This document shows positions 17,226 to 22,891 of a stretch of 64,000 bases of DNA, one piece after another. The stretch is from Candidatus Aegiribacteria sp. (GTDB lineage: Bacteria; Fermentibacterota; Fermentibacteria; Fermentibacterales; JCC-6): contig JAUVEU010000002.1 of the NCBI GenBank assembly GCA_030594645.1, forward strand, positions 1 through 64,000, given 5' to 3'. The notes beneath the pieces were generated by a model. The model saw only the letters and a list, made by a program, of their open reading frames with translations. It searched no databases and had not been told where the DNA came from. Within the stretch, counting starts at the first letter, position 1, and every line of letters begins with the position of its first letter. The position numbers and the translations under genes were made by a program.

Positions 17226-17233
17226 CGTTCGCG
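17175..17233 (+). other. attC-like site of cassette 1
   Basis: R'' GGCGAAC pairs with R' GTTCGCG. The inner arms GCATGCACCGG and CCGGTGATGC pair with one extra G on the left. R'' is the exact reverse complement of GTTCGCC found at 16724-16730 at the start of the cassette, which fixes the cassette limits as 16725-17227. Confidence 0.85.
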
Positions 17234-17424
17234 CCGCGTTGCGCGCGGCCCGAATGCCGAGTTGACCTGAAAACTGCAATCCAACGAAAAGAAACTTCGA
17301 GCCGCGCGCTGATTCGCTCGTCTCGAACAAGTCGTTGGACGCAGACGTCATCTAAACTTCGATGGACACTCGAACTTGCGTTCGTTTGCCAGCTCAGTTA
17401 TCAATGACACAGGTCAACTCGGCA
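17228..17424 (+). repeat. ORF-less cassette 2 with a very long attC-like structure
   Basis: The segment begins TTCGCGCC after the cassette 1 site. A near-complement GGCCCGAA follows, leading into a perfect 17-bp arm at 17253-17269. The matching arm is at 17410-17426, where the boundary reads A|TT instead of G|TT (paired with AAT instead of AAC, a compensated change). The loop holds a second palindrome, 17279-17340, with textbook R boxes ATCCAAC/GTTGGAC. No credible ORF is present. The first 76 bp recur at 21287-21362 (about 72 of 76 identical). Confidence 0.65.
17279..17340 (+). other. attC-like site nested in cassette 2
   Basis: R'' ATCCAAC and R' GTTGGAC match the RYYYAAC/GTTRRRY consensus exactly. 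Inner arms ACTTCGAG and CTCGAACAAGT pair imperfectly. The site is 62 bp long. Confidence 0.75.
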
Positions 17425-17442
17425 TTATACTTATGGAGATAA

Positions 17443-18234
17443 ATGAAACGAAATAGATGCAAACGAGTCGTAAGAGTTCCGAAAGATTACTATTATCGTG
17501 TTCATGAAACACGCTATAGGAAAATATTAGGTAGTGGATCAGTTTTTAGGCAAAAACAAATGGACAGCCATATACTCAGTGCTTGGAACGAGTTTGTATC
17601 AACAGTAAACCTTGTTCCGGGTGTTTCCGGGATTGAATTTGGATCCGGAACAGGCATCAATACCATTACTATTTCCCAACAGGGCTTTCAAATGACAGGA
17701 ATAGATATTTCACCGACTGTAATACAAAAAGCAGAAGAATTAGCCCAAAATAAAGGGGAGATAGTAGAATTTATAGTAGGTGACATGTTTGCTACGAATC
17801 TTAGACCTGAGAGTTTTGATTTTGCAGTAAATATTTGGACTTTGCACGTTGTGGGAGAACAGCATCTTCGTGCTAAACACCTGTCTGAGTGTTATCGCGT
17901 CTTAAAACCAGGAGGATATCTGTTTCTCCATAATGAAAGCTCTGATAAGGATATGCTCGATCCCAATGAAGAAGTCGTAATTGAGGAAGTAAAAGAATGG
18001 AATATTCCAGAACTAACAAATAAATTTGAATTGCCAAATGGAGAAAGAATCCAAGTAAGTTTTCCAACGCACATGCCTCCTGATTTAAGTGGCAGAAGGT
18101 CTCTCGGAGAGCACAAAGACGAACTTGAAAAAGCTGGATTTAAAGTACTTAAATGTTATGGAGATGAAATGCAATGTTCCCCTTCTATTCCAGGAAATAA
18201 AGTAATGGTTGCTTTTGCATACAAGGAAAAATAG
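17443..18234 (+). CDS. SAM-dependent class I methyltransferase (cassette 3)
   Basis: This 263-aa protein has the Rossmann SAM-binding motif I GIEFGSGTGINT (about residues 63-74), motif II MTGIDISPTVIQKAEELA, an acidic loop FIVGDMFATNLRPESFDFAV, and post-motif LSECYRVLKPGGYLFLHNES. It is a methyltransferase domain of the Methyltransf_11/25 type; the substrate is unknown. A basic N-terminal tail (about 20 residues, MKRNRCKRVVRV) precedes the fold. The gene ends directly on the attC3 R'' box. The AT content is higher than in neighbouring host genes, consistent with acquisition. Confidence 0.85.
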   Translation: MKRNRCKRVVRVPKDYYYRVHETRYRKILGSGSVFRQKQMDSHILSAWNEFVSTVNLVPGVSGIEFGSGTGINTITISQQGFQMTGIDISPTVIQKAEELAQNKGEIVEFIVGDMFATNLRPESFDFAVNIWTLHVVGEQHLRAKHLSECYRVLKPGGYLFLHNESSDKDMLDPNEEVVIEEVKEWNIPELTNKFELPNGERIQVSFPTHMPPDLSGRRSLGEHKDELEKAGFKVLKCYGDEMQCSPSIPGNKVMVAFAYKEK

Positions 18235-18315
18235 TATAACAAAAAAATGCACACGGACAACAACATACTCCGACTTTCCATCAGTTTGTTGTTGCCGGTG
18301 ATTTAAGCGTTGGCT
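18234..18315 (+). other. attC-like site of cassette 3
   Basis: R'' GTATAAC is the reverse complement of (G)TTATAC at the cassette start (17425-17430). R' in place is GTTGGCT. The arms around AAATGCACACGG/CCGGTGATTT carry extra left-arm bases, and the loop forms an ACAACAA/TTGTTGT stem. Confidence 0.85.
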
Positions 18316-18322
18316 AAATGAA

Positions 18323-18847
18323 ATGAAACGAATCATGATCATAGGATGCGGCGGCAGCGGCAAATCCACGCTCGCGATACAACTCGCAAGAAAGCTGTCC
18401 TTAACCGTCCATCATCTTGACAGTCTGTTCTGGAGGCCGGGCTGGCAGGAAACACCAAAAGCTGAATGGCGCGTCCTACAGGAAAAGTTGTGCGCCGAGC
18501 AGGAGTGGATCTTGGATGGAAACTACGGAGGAACAATGAACGTTCGCTTCGCGAACGCTGATACCATCATCTTTCTGGACATCTCCACCTTCACCTGTCT
18601 TCTTGGCGCTATCCAACGCTTTCTCCGGTTCCATGGACGCAACAGACCGGATATGGCTGAGGGTTGCCAAGAGAGACTGAGTTGGGACTACCTGAAGTGG
18701 ATTTGGACATACAGACGTAATCGGAGACCCAAAATCCTCATTCAACTAGACAAACTGAAAGATGAGAAGCACATCGTCCTTCTTGAATCGCGTTGTGCTA
18801 TCCGACACTTTCTTAGCACAAAAAAGGATCAGCCAGCAATTGGATGA
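18323..18847 (+). CDS. P-loop kinase / topology-modulation (FlaR-like) protein (cassette 4)
   Basis: The 174-aa protein begins RIMIIGCGGSGKSTLAIQLA, a Walker A P-loop. HHLDSLFWRPGWQETPKAEW and WILDGNYGGTMNVRFANADTIIFLD follow, the classic pattern of adenylate-kinase-like proteins annotated as DNA topology modulation protein FlaR. The C-terminal segment YLKWIWTYRR is also typical. It is probably a small-molecule kinase; the real substrate is not established for the family. The attC4 R'' box lies inside the 3' end of the gene, so the last residues are attC-encoded. Confidence 0.8.
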   Translation: MKRIMIIGCGGSGKSTLAIQLARKLSLTVHHLDSLFWRPGWQETPKAEWRVLQEKLCAEQEWILDGNYGGTMNVRFANADTIIFLDISTFTCLLGAIQRFLRFHGRNRPDMAEGCQERLSWDYLKWIWTYRRNRRPKILIQLDKLKDEKHIVLLESRCAIRHFLSTKKDQPAIG

Positions 18848-18913
18848 AGACCGACCAGTAATATCCACGCTCCTTCAGAGCACATTACTGGCGGCTTATC
18901 CAAGACGTTCAGT
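18831..18913 (+). other. attC-like site of cassette 4
   Basis: R'' AGCCAGC differs by one base from the reverse complement (AGCCAAC) of GTTGGCT at the cassette start. The arms TTGGATGAAG..CCGACCAGTAAT and ATTACTGGCGG..CTTATCCAA pair well with an extra A on the left. R' in place is GTTCAGT. Confidence 0.8.
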
Positions 18914-18940
18914 GTATTTTGAAATTACCATGGGAGATAG

Positions 18941-19669
18941 ATGATAGAATTAACTTACATGGAATCAATTCCCCTGATTCATGTTCTGAAAACCGGAGTA
19001 ATCACAACCGGTCTTCAAAAAGCTTTAGAAACCTTTGGTGCAGCTGGTTGTAAATCTGAAAACCTGTGTGCTAGGTCAATATACAATAGCATTCTTAAGG
19101 GTAATGATCTGCAAACATCCTTCAAGAATGCTACCCCACGACTTCCGGATATATTAACAACAATAATCATTGCAAGCTACCTGAATAGCGTTATGGATTA
19201 TGCACTTGAAGATATTTATCACGCCTTGGCTGATACACACCAGCTTCAAAGTGTTGATGAAGAGCTAATCTCAATTGCTGAAAAGTATGAGCGAATGCGA
19301 ACATCTAAAATCTGTCAAGGATGTTTTGAGCGAGAATTTCTCAAGCTCATATCCAGAGCCAAAAACGAAAATGCAAGTACTATTGAATTAGAGCAAGTTG
19401 GTGAATCTTTTCTCTATAAATATTTCATATCCACTGAAGTTATCCAAGTCAAAGAGCGAACTCATTCCCTTGTTTACAAAACAATATGGCAAAATCTTGA
19501 TTCCGCCTGTAAAGCCGATGGAGTATTAGAAACGGAATTCCAAACTTATCAGATTGAAAAAGGAAAGCTTGCATCCTTTTTAGTTACAGAAAATAATAAT
19601 GATGTTCTTCGGATTGTTTTTAAAGGACACAAAAAGAGCACTGAACAACAGAATGAACCAGACGCATGA
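18941..19669 (+). CDS. Unknown protein, faint type II secretion F-like N-terminal half (cassette 5)
   Basis: I do not firmly recognise this 242-aa protein. Residues 10-90 (IPLIHVLKTGVITTGLQKAL .. NSILKGNDLQTSFKNATPRLPDIL) resemble the helical repeat of GspF/PilC-type (T2SSF) proteins, but there is no convincing transmembrane helix. The C-terminal half has a possible two-Cys motif (CQGC) and a beta-rich tail (YQIEKGKLASFLV). Cytoplasmic localisation is likely. The final residues NEPDA come from attC5. The ATG at 18941 follows GGGAG. It is flanked by clear attC sites, so the cassette limits are firm even though the function is not. Confidence 0.6.
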   Translation: MIELTYMESIPLIHVLKTGVITTGLQKALETFGAAGCKSENLCARSIYNSILKGNDLQTSFKNATPRLPDILTTIIIASYLNSVMDYALEDIYHALADTHQLQSVDEELISIAEKYERMRTSKICQGCFEREFLKLISRAKNENASTIELEQVGESFLYKYFISTEVIQVKERTHSLVYKTIWQNLDSACKADGVLETEFQTYQIEKGKLASFLVTENNNDVLRIVFKGHKKSTEQQNEPDA

Positions 19670-19721
19670 ACCAAAAGCTTGCCAACGGGATATGATGCGC
19701 TGGTTATTCAGAGCGTGCAGA
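19640..19721 (+). other. attC-like site of cassette 5
   Basis: R'' ACTGAAC is the exact reverse complement of GTTCAGT, the in-place R' at this cassette's start (18907-18913). Arms GAATGAACCAG and CTGGTTATTC pair with one extra G on the left. The in-place R' is degenerate (GTGCAGA instead of GTT). Confidence 0.8.
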
Positions 19722-19730
19722 AGGAAAAAC

Positions 19731-20390
19731 ATGAATACTGTAATTTTCGATCTTGACGGGACAATCAGTGATCCCGCAGAAGGAATCACTCGATCAATAA
19801 ACCATGCTCTATCCAAGCTTGGTTACAAAACACATTCTGAAGAAAAGTTACTGAAATATATTGGTCCTCACTTGAATATCACGTTTTCTGAATTGGCCGG
19901 AATAAAAGATAAGGCAATCCTCTCACAAGCTATTGATCTGTACCGAGAACGATATATCCCTATTGGTTACAAAGAAAACCATTTATATAGTGGTATTGTC
20001 GATGTATTATCCGATCTTGTTTCAAGCGGTTCCTCCTTATGCATTGCAACCACAAAACGTAAAGACATTGCCTCCAAAGTACTTGAATTTCTGAAGGTGG
20101 ATCAGTACTTCACTCAGGTTCACGGGTGTGACTTGCATCGATCCAAGTCAGATCTTCTGCGAGATATTCTTTCTGATCCAACTTTGGGCGAAAGACCAAT
20201 GGTAATGATTGGTGACAGAGACACCGATTTTCTTGCTGCATCAGAGGTAAATATGCCATCCATAGCCGTCCGGTGGGGTTATGGTAAAGAAGAAGAGTTT
20301 GAAATGGCGACAGATACAGTGGAAAAACCAGCAGACTTGCCGGAAGCAATAATGAAAAATGCACAACAAATCAATGCACCGGACGCGTAA
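19731..20390 (+). CDS. HAD-superfamily phosphatase, phosphoglycolate phosphatase-like (cassette 6)
   Basis: This 219-aa protein has the HAD motif I FDLDGTISD (catalytic Asp near residue 6 and Asp8), motif II as CIATTKRK, and motif III/IV as MIGDRDTDFLAA. The cap domain lies at about residues 15-80. Its size fits Gph/pyrophosphatase PpaX-like enzymes. It may remove phosphate from small metabolites. The start is the ATG at 19731, because the upstream part of the ORF-track frame lies inside attC5. AAGG is present before the ATG. The C-terminal INAPDA is read from attC6. Confidence 0.88.
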   Translation: MNTVIFDLDGTISDPAEGITRSINHALSKLGYKTHSEEKLLKYIGPHLNITFSELAGIKDKAILSQAIDLYRERYIPIGYKENHLYSGIVDVLSDLVSSGSSLCIATTKRKDIASKVLEFLKVDQYFTQVHGCDLHRSKSDLLRDILSDPTLGERPMVMIGDRDTDFLAASEVNMPSIAVRWGYGKEEEFEMATDTVEKPADLPEAIMKNAQQINAPDA

Positions 20391-20417
20391 ACTCGCCGGT
20401 GATTTCAAACGTTATAC
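20361..20417 (+). other. attC-like site of cassette 6
   Basis: A compact 57-bp site. The arms AATGCACCGG and CCGGTGATT pair with one extra G on the left, R'' region GCACAAC, R' GTTATAC in place. Confidence 0.8.
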
Positions 20418-20440
20418 ACAAAAAATTAGATGGAGATAAT

Positions 20441-20629
20441 ATGTATGAGAATTATGAAAAATATAGTAAAAAAGCATGGGTGCGTTCAGATTTAAAAGGA
20501 AAGCAAAAAGAATTTTGCATGTGTTGGGATTGTGAGAATTTTGAGCCGGAAACAGACGATAAGGGTTGTGATATTATAAAAAATGTTCTTACGATGGCTA
20601 CCGAACGAAACATTGTCCTTCCGGTTTAG
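20441..20629 (+). CDS. Small Cys-rich protein, probably truncated by an in-frame TAG (cassette 7, first gene)
   Basis: The 62-aa frame begins MYENYEKYSKKAWVRSDLKG and has a CMCWDCENFEPETDDKGC cysteine cluster, so it could bind a metal. It ends IVLPV and stops. Reading past the TAG in the same frame gives ECGEFEEK and then TGA. Small cassette-borne proteins of this type, from memory, end in a PVWECPEF-like motif, so TAG probably replaced TGG. The ancestral TGA overlaps the NUDIX ATG as ATGA. The start at 20441 follows GGAGATAAT. Either the gene is a recent pseudogene or the C-terminus is lost without harm. Confidence 0.6.
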   Translation: MYENYEKYSKKAWVRSDLKGKQKEFCMCWDCENFEPETDDKGCDIIKNVLTMATERNIVLPV

Positions 20630-20652
20630 GAATGTGGTGAGTTTGAAGAAAA

Positions 20653-21216
20653 ATGAAAAAAATATCAGAAAAGATTCTATATAAAGGACAGTGGCTTTCT
20701 TTAAAACAAAGTGTATTTACTACCATTGAGAATCAAAAAATTAGCTGGGAAAGTATTGAAAGAAAAAATAATGCTATTTCATTTGCTATAATAGCAACGC
20801 TTAGACCGTCAAATAGATACATTTTAATCAAACAATTTCGACACGCCATAAATAATTATTTGATTGGCTTGCCCGCGGGGATCACTGAAGCAAATATTGT
20901 AAGCGAAAAAGTCATTGAACAATGTATCCTAAAGGAGTTAAAAGAAGAGACAGGTTATACAGGGGAACTCAAATCGAAAAGCCCAATGTTAAAAGTCAAT
21001 CCCGCAATACTAAATAATAATTTTTTTATATCCTCTGTTGAAATTGATGAAACCAATTCAAAAAATACAAATCCTAAACAAACGCTAGAACCATCGGAAG
21101 AAATAGAGACAATACTGATAGAACAAGAAAAGATAAAGGATTTCTTAATAGGGCAGAGCAAACAAGGTATAGACATAGGGGTAGGGTTATGGTTTTTATT
21201 GTATCAGTTAAATTGA
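20653..21216 (+). CDS. NUDIX hydrolase, ADP-ribose pyrophosphatase-like (cassette 7, second gene)
   Basis: This 187-aa protein has a Nudix box, GITEANIVSEKVIEQCILKE followed by LKEETGY, where the usual Arg of REUxEExGU is Lys. The flanking GLPAG and KQFRHAINNYLIGL segments match the ADP-ribose/GDP-mannose pyrophosphatase group. It hydrolyses nucleoside diphosphates linked to another moiety. The gene is markedly AT-rich compared with the host genes, a sign of foreign origin. Its ATG overlaps the stop that the preceding small Cys-rich gene would have without its TAG. Confidence 0.85.
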   Translation: MKKISEKILYKGQWLSLKQSVFTTIENQKISWESIERKNNAISFAIIATLRPSNRYILIKQFRHAINNYLIGLPAGITEANIVSEKVIEQCILKELKEETGYTGELKSKSPMLKVNPAILNNNFFISSVEIDETNSKNTNPKQTLEPSEEIETILIEQEKIKDFLIGQSKQGIDIGVGLWFLLYQLN

Positions 21217-21218
21217 AT

Positions 21219-21292
21219 GTATAACAATTCAATCAACCGGACTTTTTCCGGGGCTTCGCCGCTCCAAAAGCCGGTTATTTTAAATGTTCGCG
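21219..21292 (+). other. attC-like site of cassette 7
   Basis: R'' GTATAAC is the exact reverse complement of GTTATAC at the cassette start (20411-20417). The arms ATCAACCGG and CCGGTTAT pair with one extra C. R' in place is GTTCGCG. No attC lies between the two ORFs, so cassette 7 carries two genes. Confidence 0.88.
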
Positions 21293-21362
21293 CCGCGCTG
21301 CGCGCGGCCCGAATGCCGAGTTGACCTGAAAACTGGAATCCAACGAAAAGAATATTCGAGCC
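21287..21362 (+). repeat. Second copy of the cassette 2 head at the start of cassette 8
   Basis: This 76-bp stretch matches 17228-17303 with about four differences, then diverges inside the attC-like arm. It suggests that an ORF-less cassette lost its right part when it became joined to the brnT-brnA unit. Confidence 0.85.
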
Positions 21363-21369
21363 ATACAAT

Positions 21370-21402
21370 AATATTGACAAATAGCCATACTTTAGCAATA
21401 TT
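21370..21402 (+). promoter_or_regulatory. brnTA promoter with overlapping operator-like inverted repeat
   Basis: TTGACA (21374-21379) and AATATT (21397-21402) are 17 bp apart. The perfect inverted repeat AATATTG/CAATATT overlaps both elements. The brnT ATG lies only 7 nt after the -10, so the transcript may be leaderless. BrnA-type antitoxins are known to repress their own promoter; that this repeat is the operator is inference. Confidence 0.6.
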
Positions 21403-21408
21403 TGAATC

Positions 21409-21690
21409 ATGAAAAAGAAACCGGATTTTCGGTGGGATGAGAACAAGGACCGGCTGAACCAGAAAATACATGGTGTATCCTTCGCTTTAGCTCAGCTGGC
21501 ATTCCTTGATCCCTACAGGATCATCCTGGAGGATGCATCGCATAGTCAACAAGAGCATCGATTCTACTGCATAGGCCGGGTTACAGAAGGAATAATGACA
21601 GTAAGATTCAGCTACCGTAACAGACAGATCAGGATTATCGGAGCAGGATATTGGCGAAAGGGAAAACGAATTTATGAAGACCAAAATTAA
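21409..21690 (+). CDS. brnT: BrnT-family toxin (cassette 8)
   Basis: The 93-aa protein has the BrnT pattern. FRWDENKDRLNQKIHGVSF at the N-terminus is followed by RFYCIGRVTEGIMTVRFSYR and a C-terminal IRIIGAGYWRKGKRIYE. BrnT is a RelE-like ribonuclease toxin of type II toxin-antitoxin systems that stops translation. It overlaps the antitoxin gene by 17 bp in the usual toxin-first order. There is no Shine-Dalgarno in the few bases before the ATG. Toxin-antitoxin pairs with their own promoters are common stabilising cassettes in integrons. Confidence 0.9.
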   Translation: MKKKPDFRWDENKDRLNQKIHGVSFALAQLAFLDPYRIILEDASHSQQEHRFYCIGRVTEGIMTVRFSYRNRQIRIIGAGYWRKGKRIYEDQN

Positions 21691-21904
21691 GTACACTGAT
21701 GAGCAAATGGACCAAGTCAGGATAGTGAAGGATTTCCTCCCCTCTCCTGAAGAACTTGCCCTCAAAGATGAGACGGTGAAGATTACCATCTCTCTAACAC
21801 GGCGTAGTATTGACTTCTTCAAGAAAGAGGCTGCGCTTCACAACACTCAATACCAGAGAATGATACGAACTCTCCTGGATGAGTACGTAGCACATCAGAG
21901 ATAA
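21674..21904 (+). CDS. brnA: BrnA-family antitoxin (cassette 8)
   Basis: The 76-aa protein has an N-terminal linker with VKDFLPSPEELALKDETVKITISL and a ribbon-helix-helix C-terminal half (TRRSIDFFKKEA..YQRMIRTLLDEYV). This is the BrnA/CopG-like arrangement that neutralises BrnT and binds DNA. It overlaps brnT by 17 bp, which suggests translational coupling. The attC8 site begins 6 bp after the stop. Confidence 0.9.
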   Translation: MKTKIKYTDEQMDQVRIVKDFLPSPEELALKDETVKITISLTRRSIDFFKKEAALHNTQYQRMIRTLLDEYVAHQR

Positions 21905-21909
21905 GTGTG

Positions 21910-21981
21910 CTATAACAATCGAATTGAGCTGACTTTACTCGTTTTAGGCAGTGTCACAGCAGCTCATTCGAGGCGTTAGAT
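21910..21981 (+). other. attC-like site of cassette 8
   Basis: A near-textbook site. R'' CTATAAC and R' GTTAGAT flank the arms TCGAATTGAGCTG and CAGCTCATTCGA, which pair perfectly except for one extra T on the left. It resembles chromosomal-integron sites that begin TAACAA and end GGCGTTA. Confidence 0.9.
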
Positions 21982-22060
21982 TTCGCAAGCTTGCAGGCAG
22001 GATGTATTGTAGTAAACTATTCTGAATATGGCCGAATTAAATTAAATAGCAAGATTACTT

Positions 22061-22237
22061 ATGAAAGCAATTGTATGCACAAAATACGGACCACCGGAAG
22101 TGAAACCAATTACTCAAAGATCTGAATATCCAAAGGATAGCAAATGCTGGAAGCCACTTATGGCGGTGTTGATACAGGCGCCAAATCCACTTTCTTATAG
22201 GTTTCGCAGAAAACACTGGATACATCTACTTCCGTGA
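22061..22237 (+). pseudogene. Truncated medium-chain dehydrogenase/quinone oxidoreductase start
   Basis: The first 14 codons read MKAIVCTKYGPPEV, the standard N-terminus of zinc-type alcohol dehydrogenase/NADPH:quinone reductase proteins. Homology ends exactly at 22100, where the right direct repeat begins. The frame then runs through the repeat to a TGA at 22235. This gene start appears to have been cut by the repeat. It follows the last attC and could be the remnant of a ninth cassette. Confidence 0.55.
22101..22202 (+). repeat. Right copy of the ~101-bp direct repeat, with mini-ORF 22144-22200
   Basis: This is the counterpart of 16421-16521 in the same orientation. It carries the mini-ORF MLEATYGGVDTGAKSTFL with AAGGA upstream of the ATG. 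Its left edge cuts a dehydrogenase gene start and its right edge enters the 3' end of the minus-strand methyltransferase gene, whose last residues are read from the repeat. Confidence 0.8.
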
Positions 22238-22862
22238 TCTCGGGATCGCATCCGACTCGTGAGCAAAGCATCCTCCAATCATCAGGTGTGAGCCGTCCGG
22301 CACGGAAGCCATCCCTGCAGACGATTACACCATCGCCCGATGCAGCGTGGTCGATCGGGCCAATCAAGCCTGCCTTAGCCTGCGCCTGGAACCATGCAAG
22401 GCGATACTGCCAGAATTGATCCGAGTAAGTAGAGAACAGCATAATTCCTCGCGAACGGGTGACGCGAAAAGCCTCCAGCAGTAGGGCCTCCTGATTGACC
22501 CCAAAAGCACATATTCCGTTTTGAACACAGATGACCGCGTCGAACTTGCCGGTTGCGAATTGTAAATCAAGAGCATTCATGTTCAAGAACTCGCAGCGAG
22601 AATGTTCACCTGCCAGCTCACGCGCCATCTCAAGACTCTCTATGGCGGTGTCAACTCCGATCACCCTTCGCGCGACCTCCGCAAGGCGGAAGGTCACTCG
22701 GCCGTACCCGCAGCCCAGCTCCAATACAGTATCTGAAGGCCGCACGCGGCTCAACACATGCCTGATTTCAGCTTCCATGTACTGCCTGACTCGAGGAGAG
22801 GCCAGTTCGTAACAGAACTTCAAGCGGTAACCGGATAGTTTTTCAGCGTAGTAATCAGTCAT
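22158..22862 (-). CDS. SAM-dependent methyltransferase with repeat-derived C-terminus
   Basis: The 234-aa protein has motif I VLELGCGYGRVTFRLA (about residues 45-60), motif II VIGVDTAIESLEMAREL, NMNALDLQF..FDAVICVQNGICAF and VTRSRGIMLFSTYSDQFW. It is a class I methyltransferase of unknown substrate. The final ~15 residues (after VFCETYK) are encoded on the reverse of the right direct repeat, so the original C-terminus was probably replaced. The catalytic fold itself looks complete. It lies 29 bp downstream of the ferredoxin-type gene and may share its transcript. Confidence 0.8.
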   Translation of the reverse strand: MTDYYAEKLSGYRLKFCYELASPRVRQYMEAEIRHVLSRVRPSDTVLELGCGYGRVTFRLAEVARRVIGVDTAIESLEMARELAGEHSRCEFLNMNALDLQFATGKFDAVICVQNGICAFGVNQEALLLEAFRVTRSRGIMLFSTYSDQFWQYRLAWFQAQAKAGLIGPIDHAASGDGVIVCRDGFRAGRLTPDDWRMLCSRVGCDPEITEVDVSSVFCETYKKVDLAPVSTPP

Positions 22863-22891
22863 GGAGTTTCCCTGCGCTCATCGAATTCACA

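Larger units (their letters stand above)
16725..21981 (+). mobile_element. Integron gene-cassette array without integrase (CALIN-like)
   Basis: Eight consecutive plus-strand cassettes are separated by eight imperfect palindromes with the attC layout. Each has outer R boxes ending AAC/GTT (or a compensated variant), paired inner arms with one extra unpaired base on the left arm, and a variable loop. In several cassettes the first bases after G|TT are the reverse complement of that cassette's own R'' box, exactly as expected for a circular cassette integrated at G|TT. Genes show mixed base composition. No tyrosine recombinase ORF (intI) occurs in the 64 kb, so this is an integrase-less cluster, or the integrase lies elsewhere. 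Confidence 0.88.

Noticed and set aside
17253-17426. The 17-bp inverted repeat as the terminal repeats of an insertion sequence
   Set aside because: The enclosed 140 bp has no transposase and contains a good attC. The boundary also fits the start of cassette 3 (TTATAC), so a cassette explanation is better.
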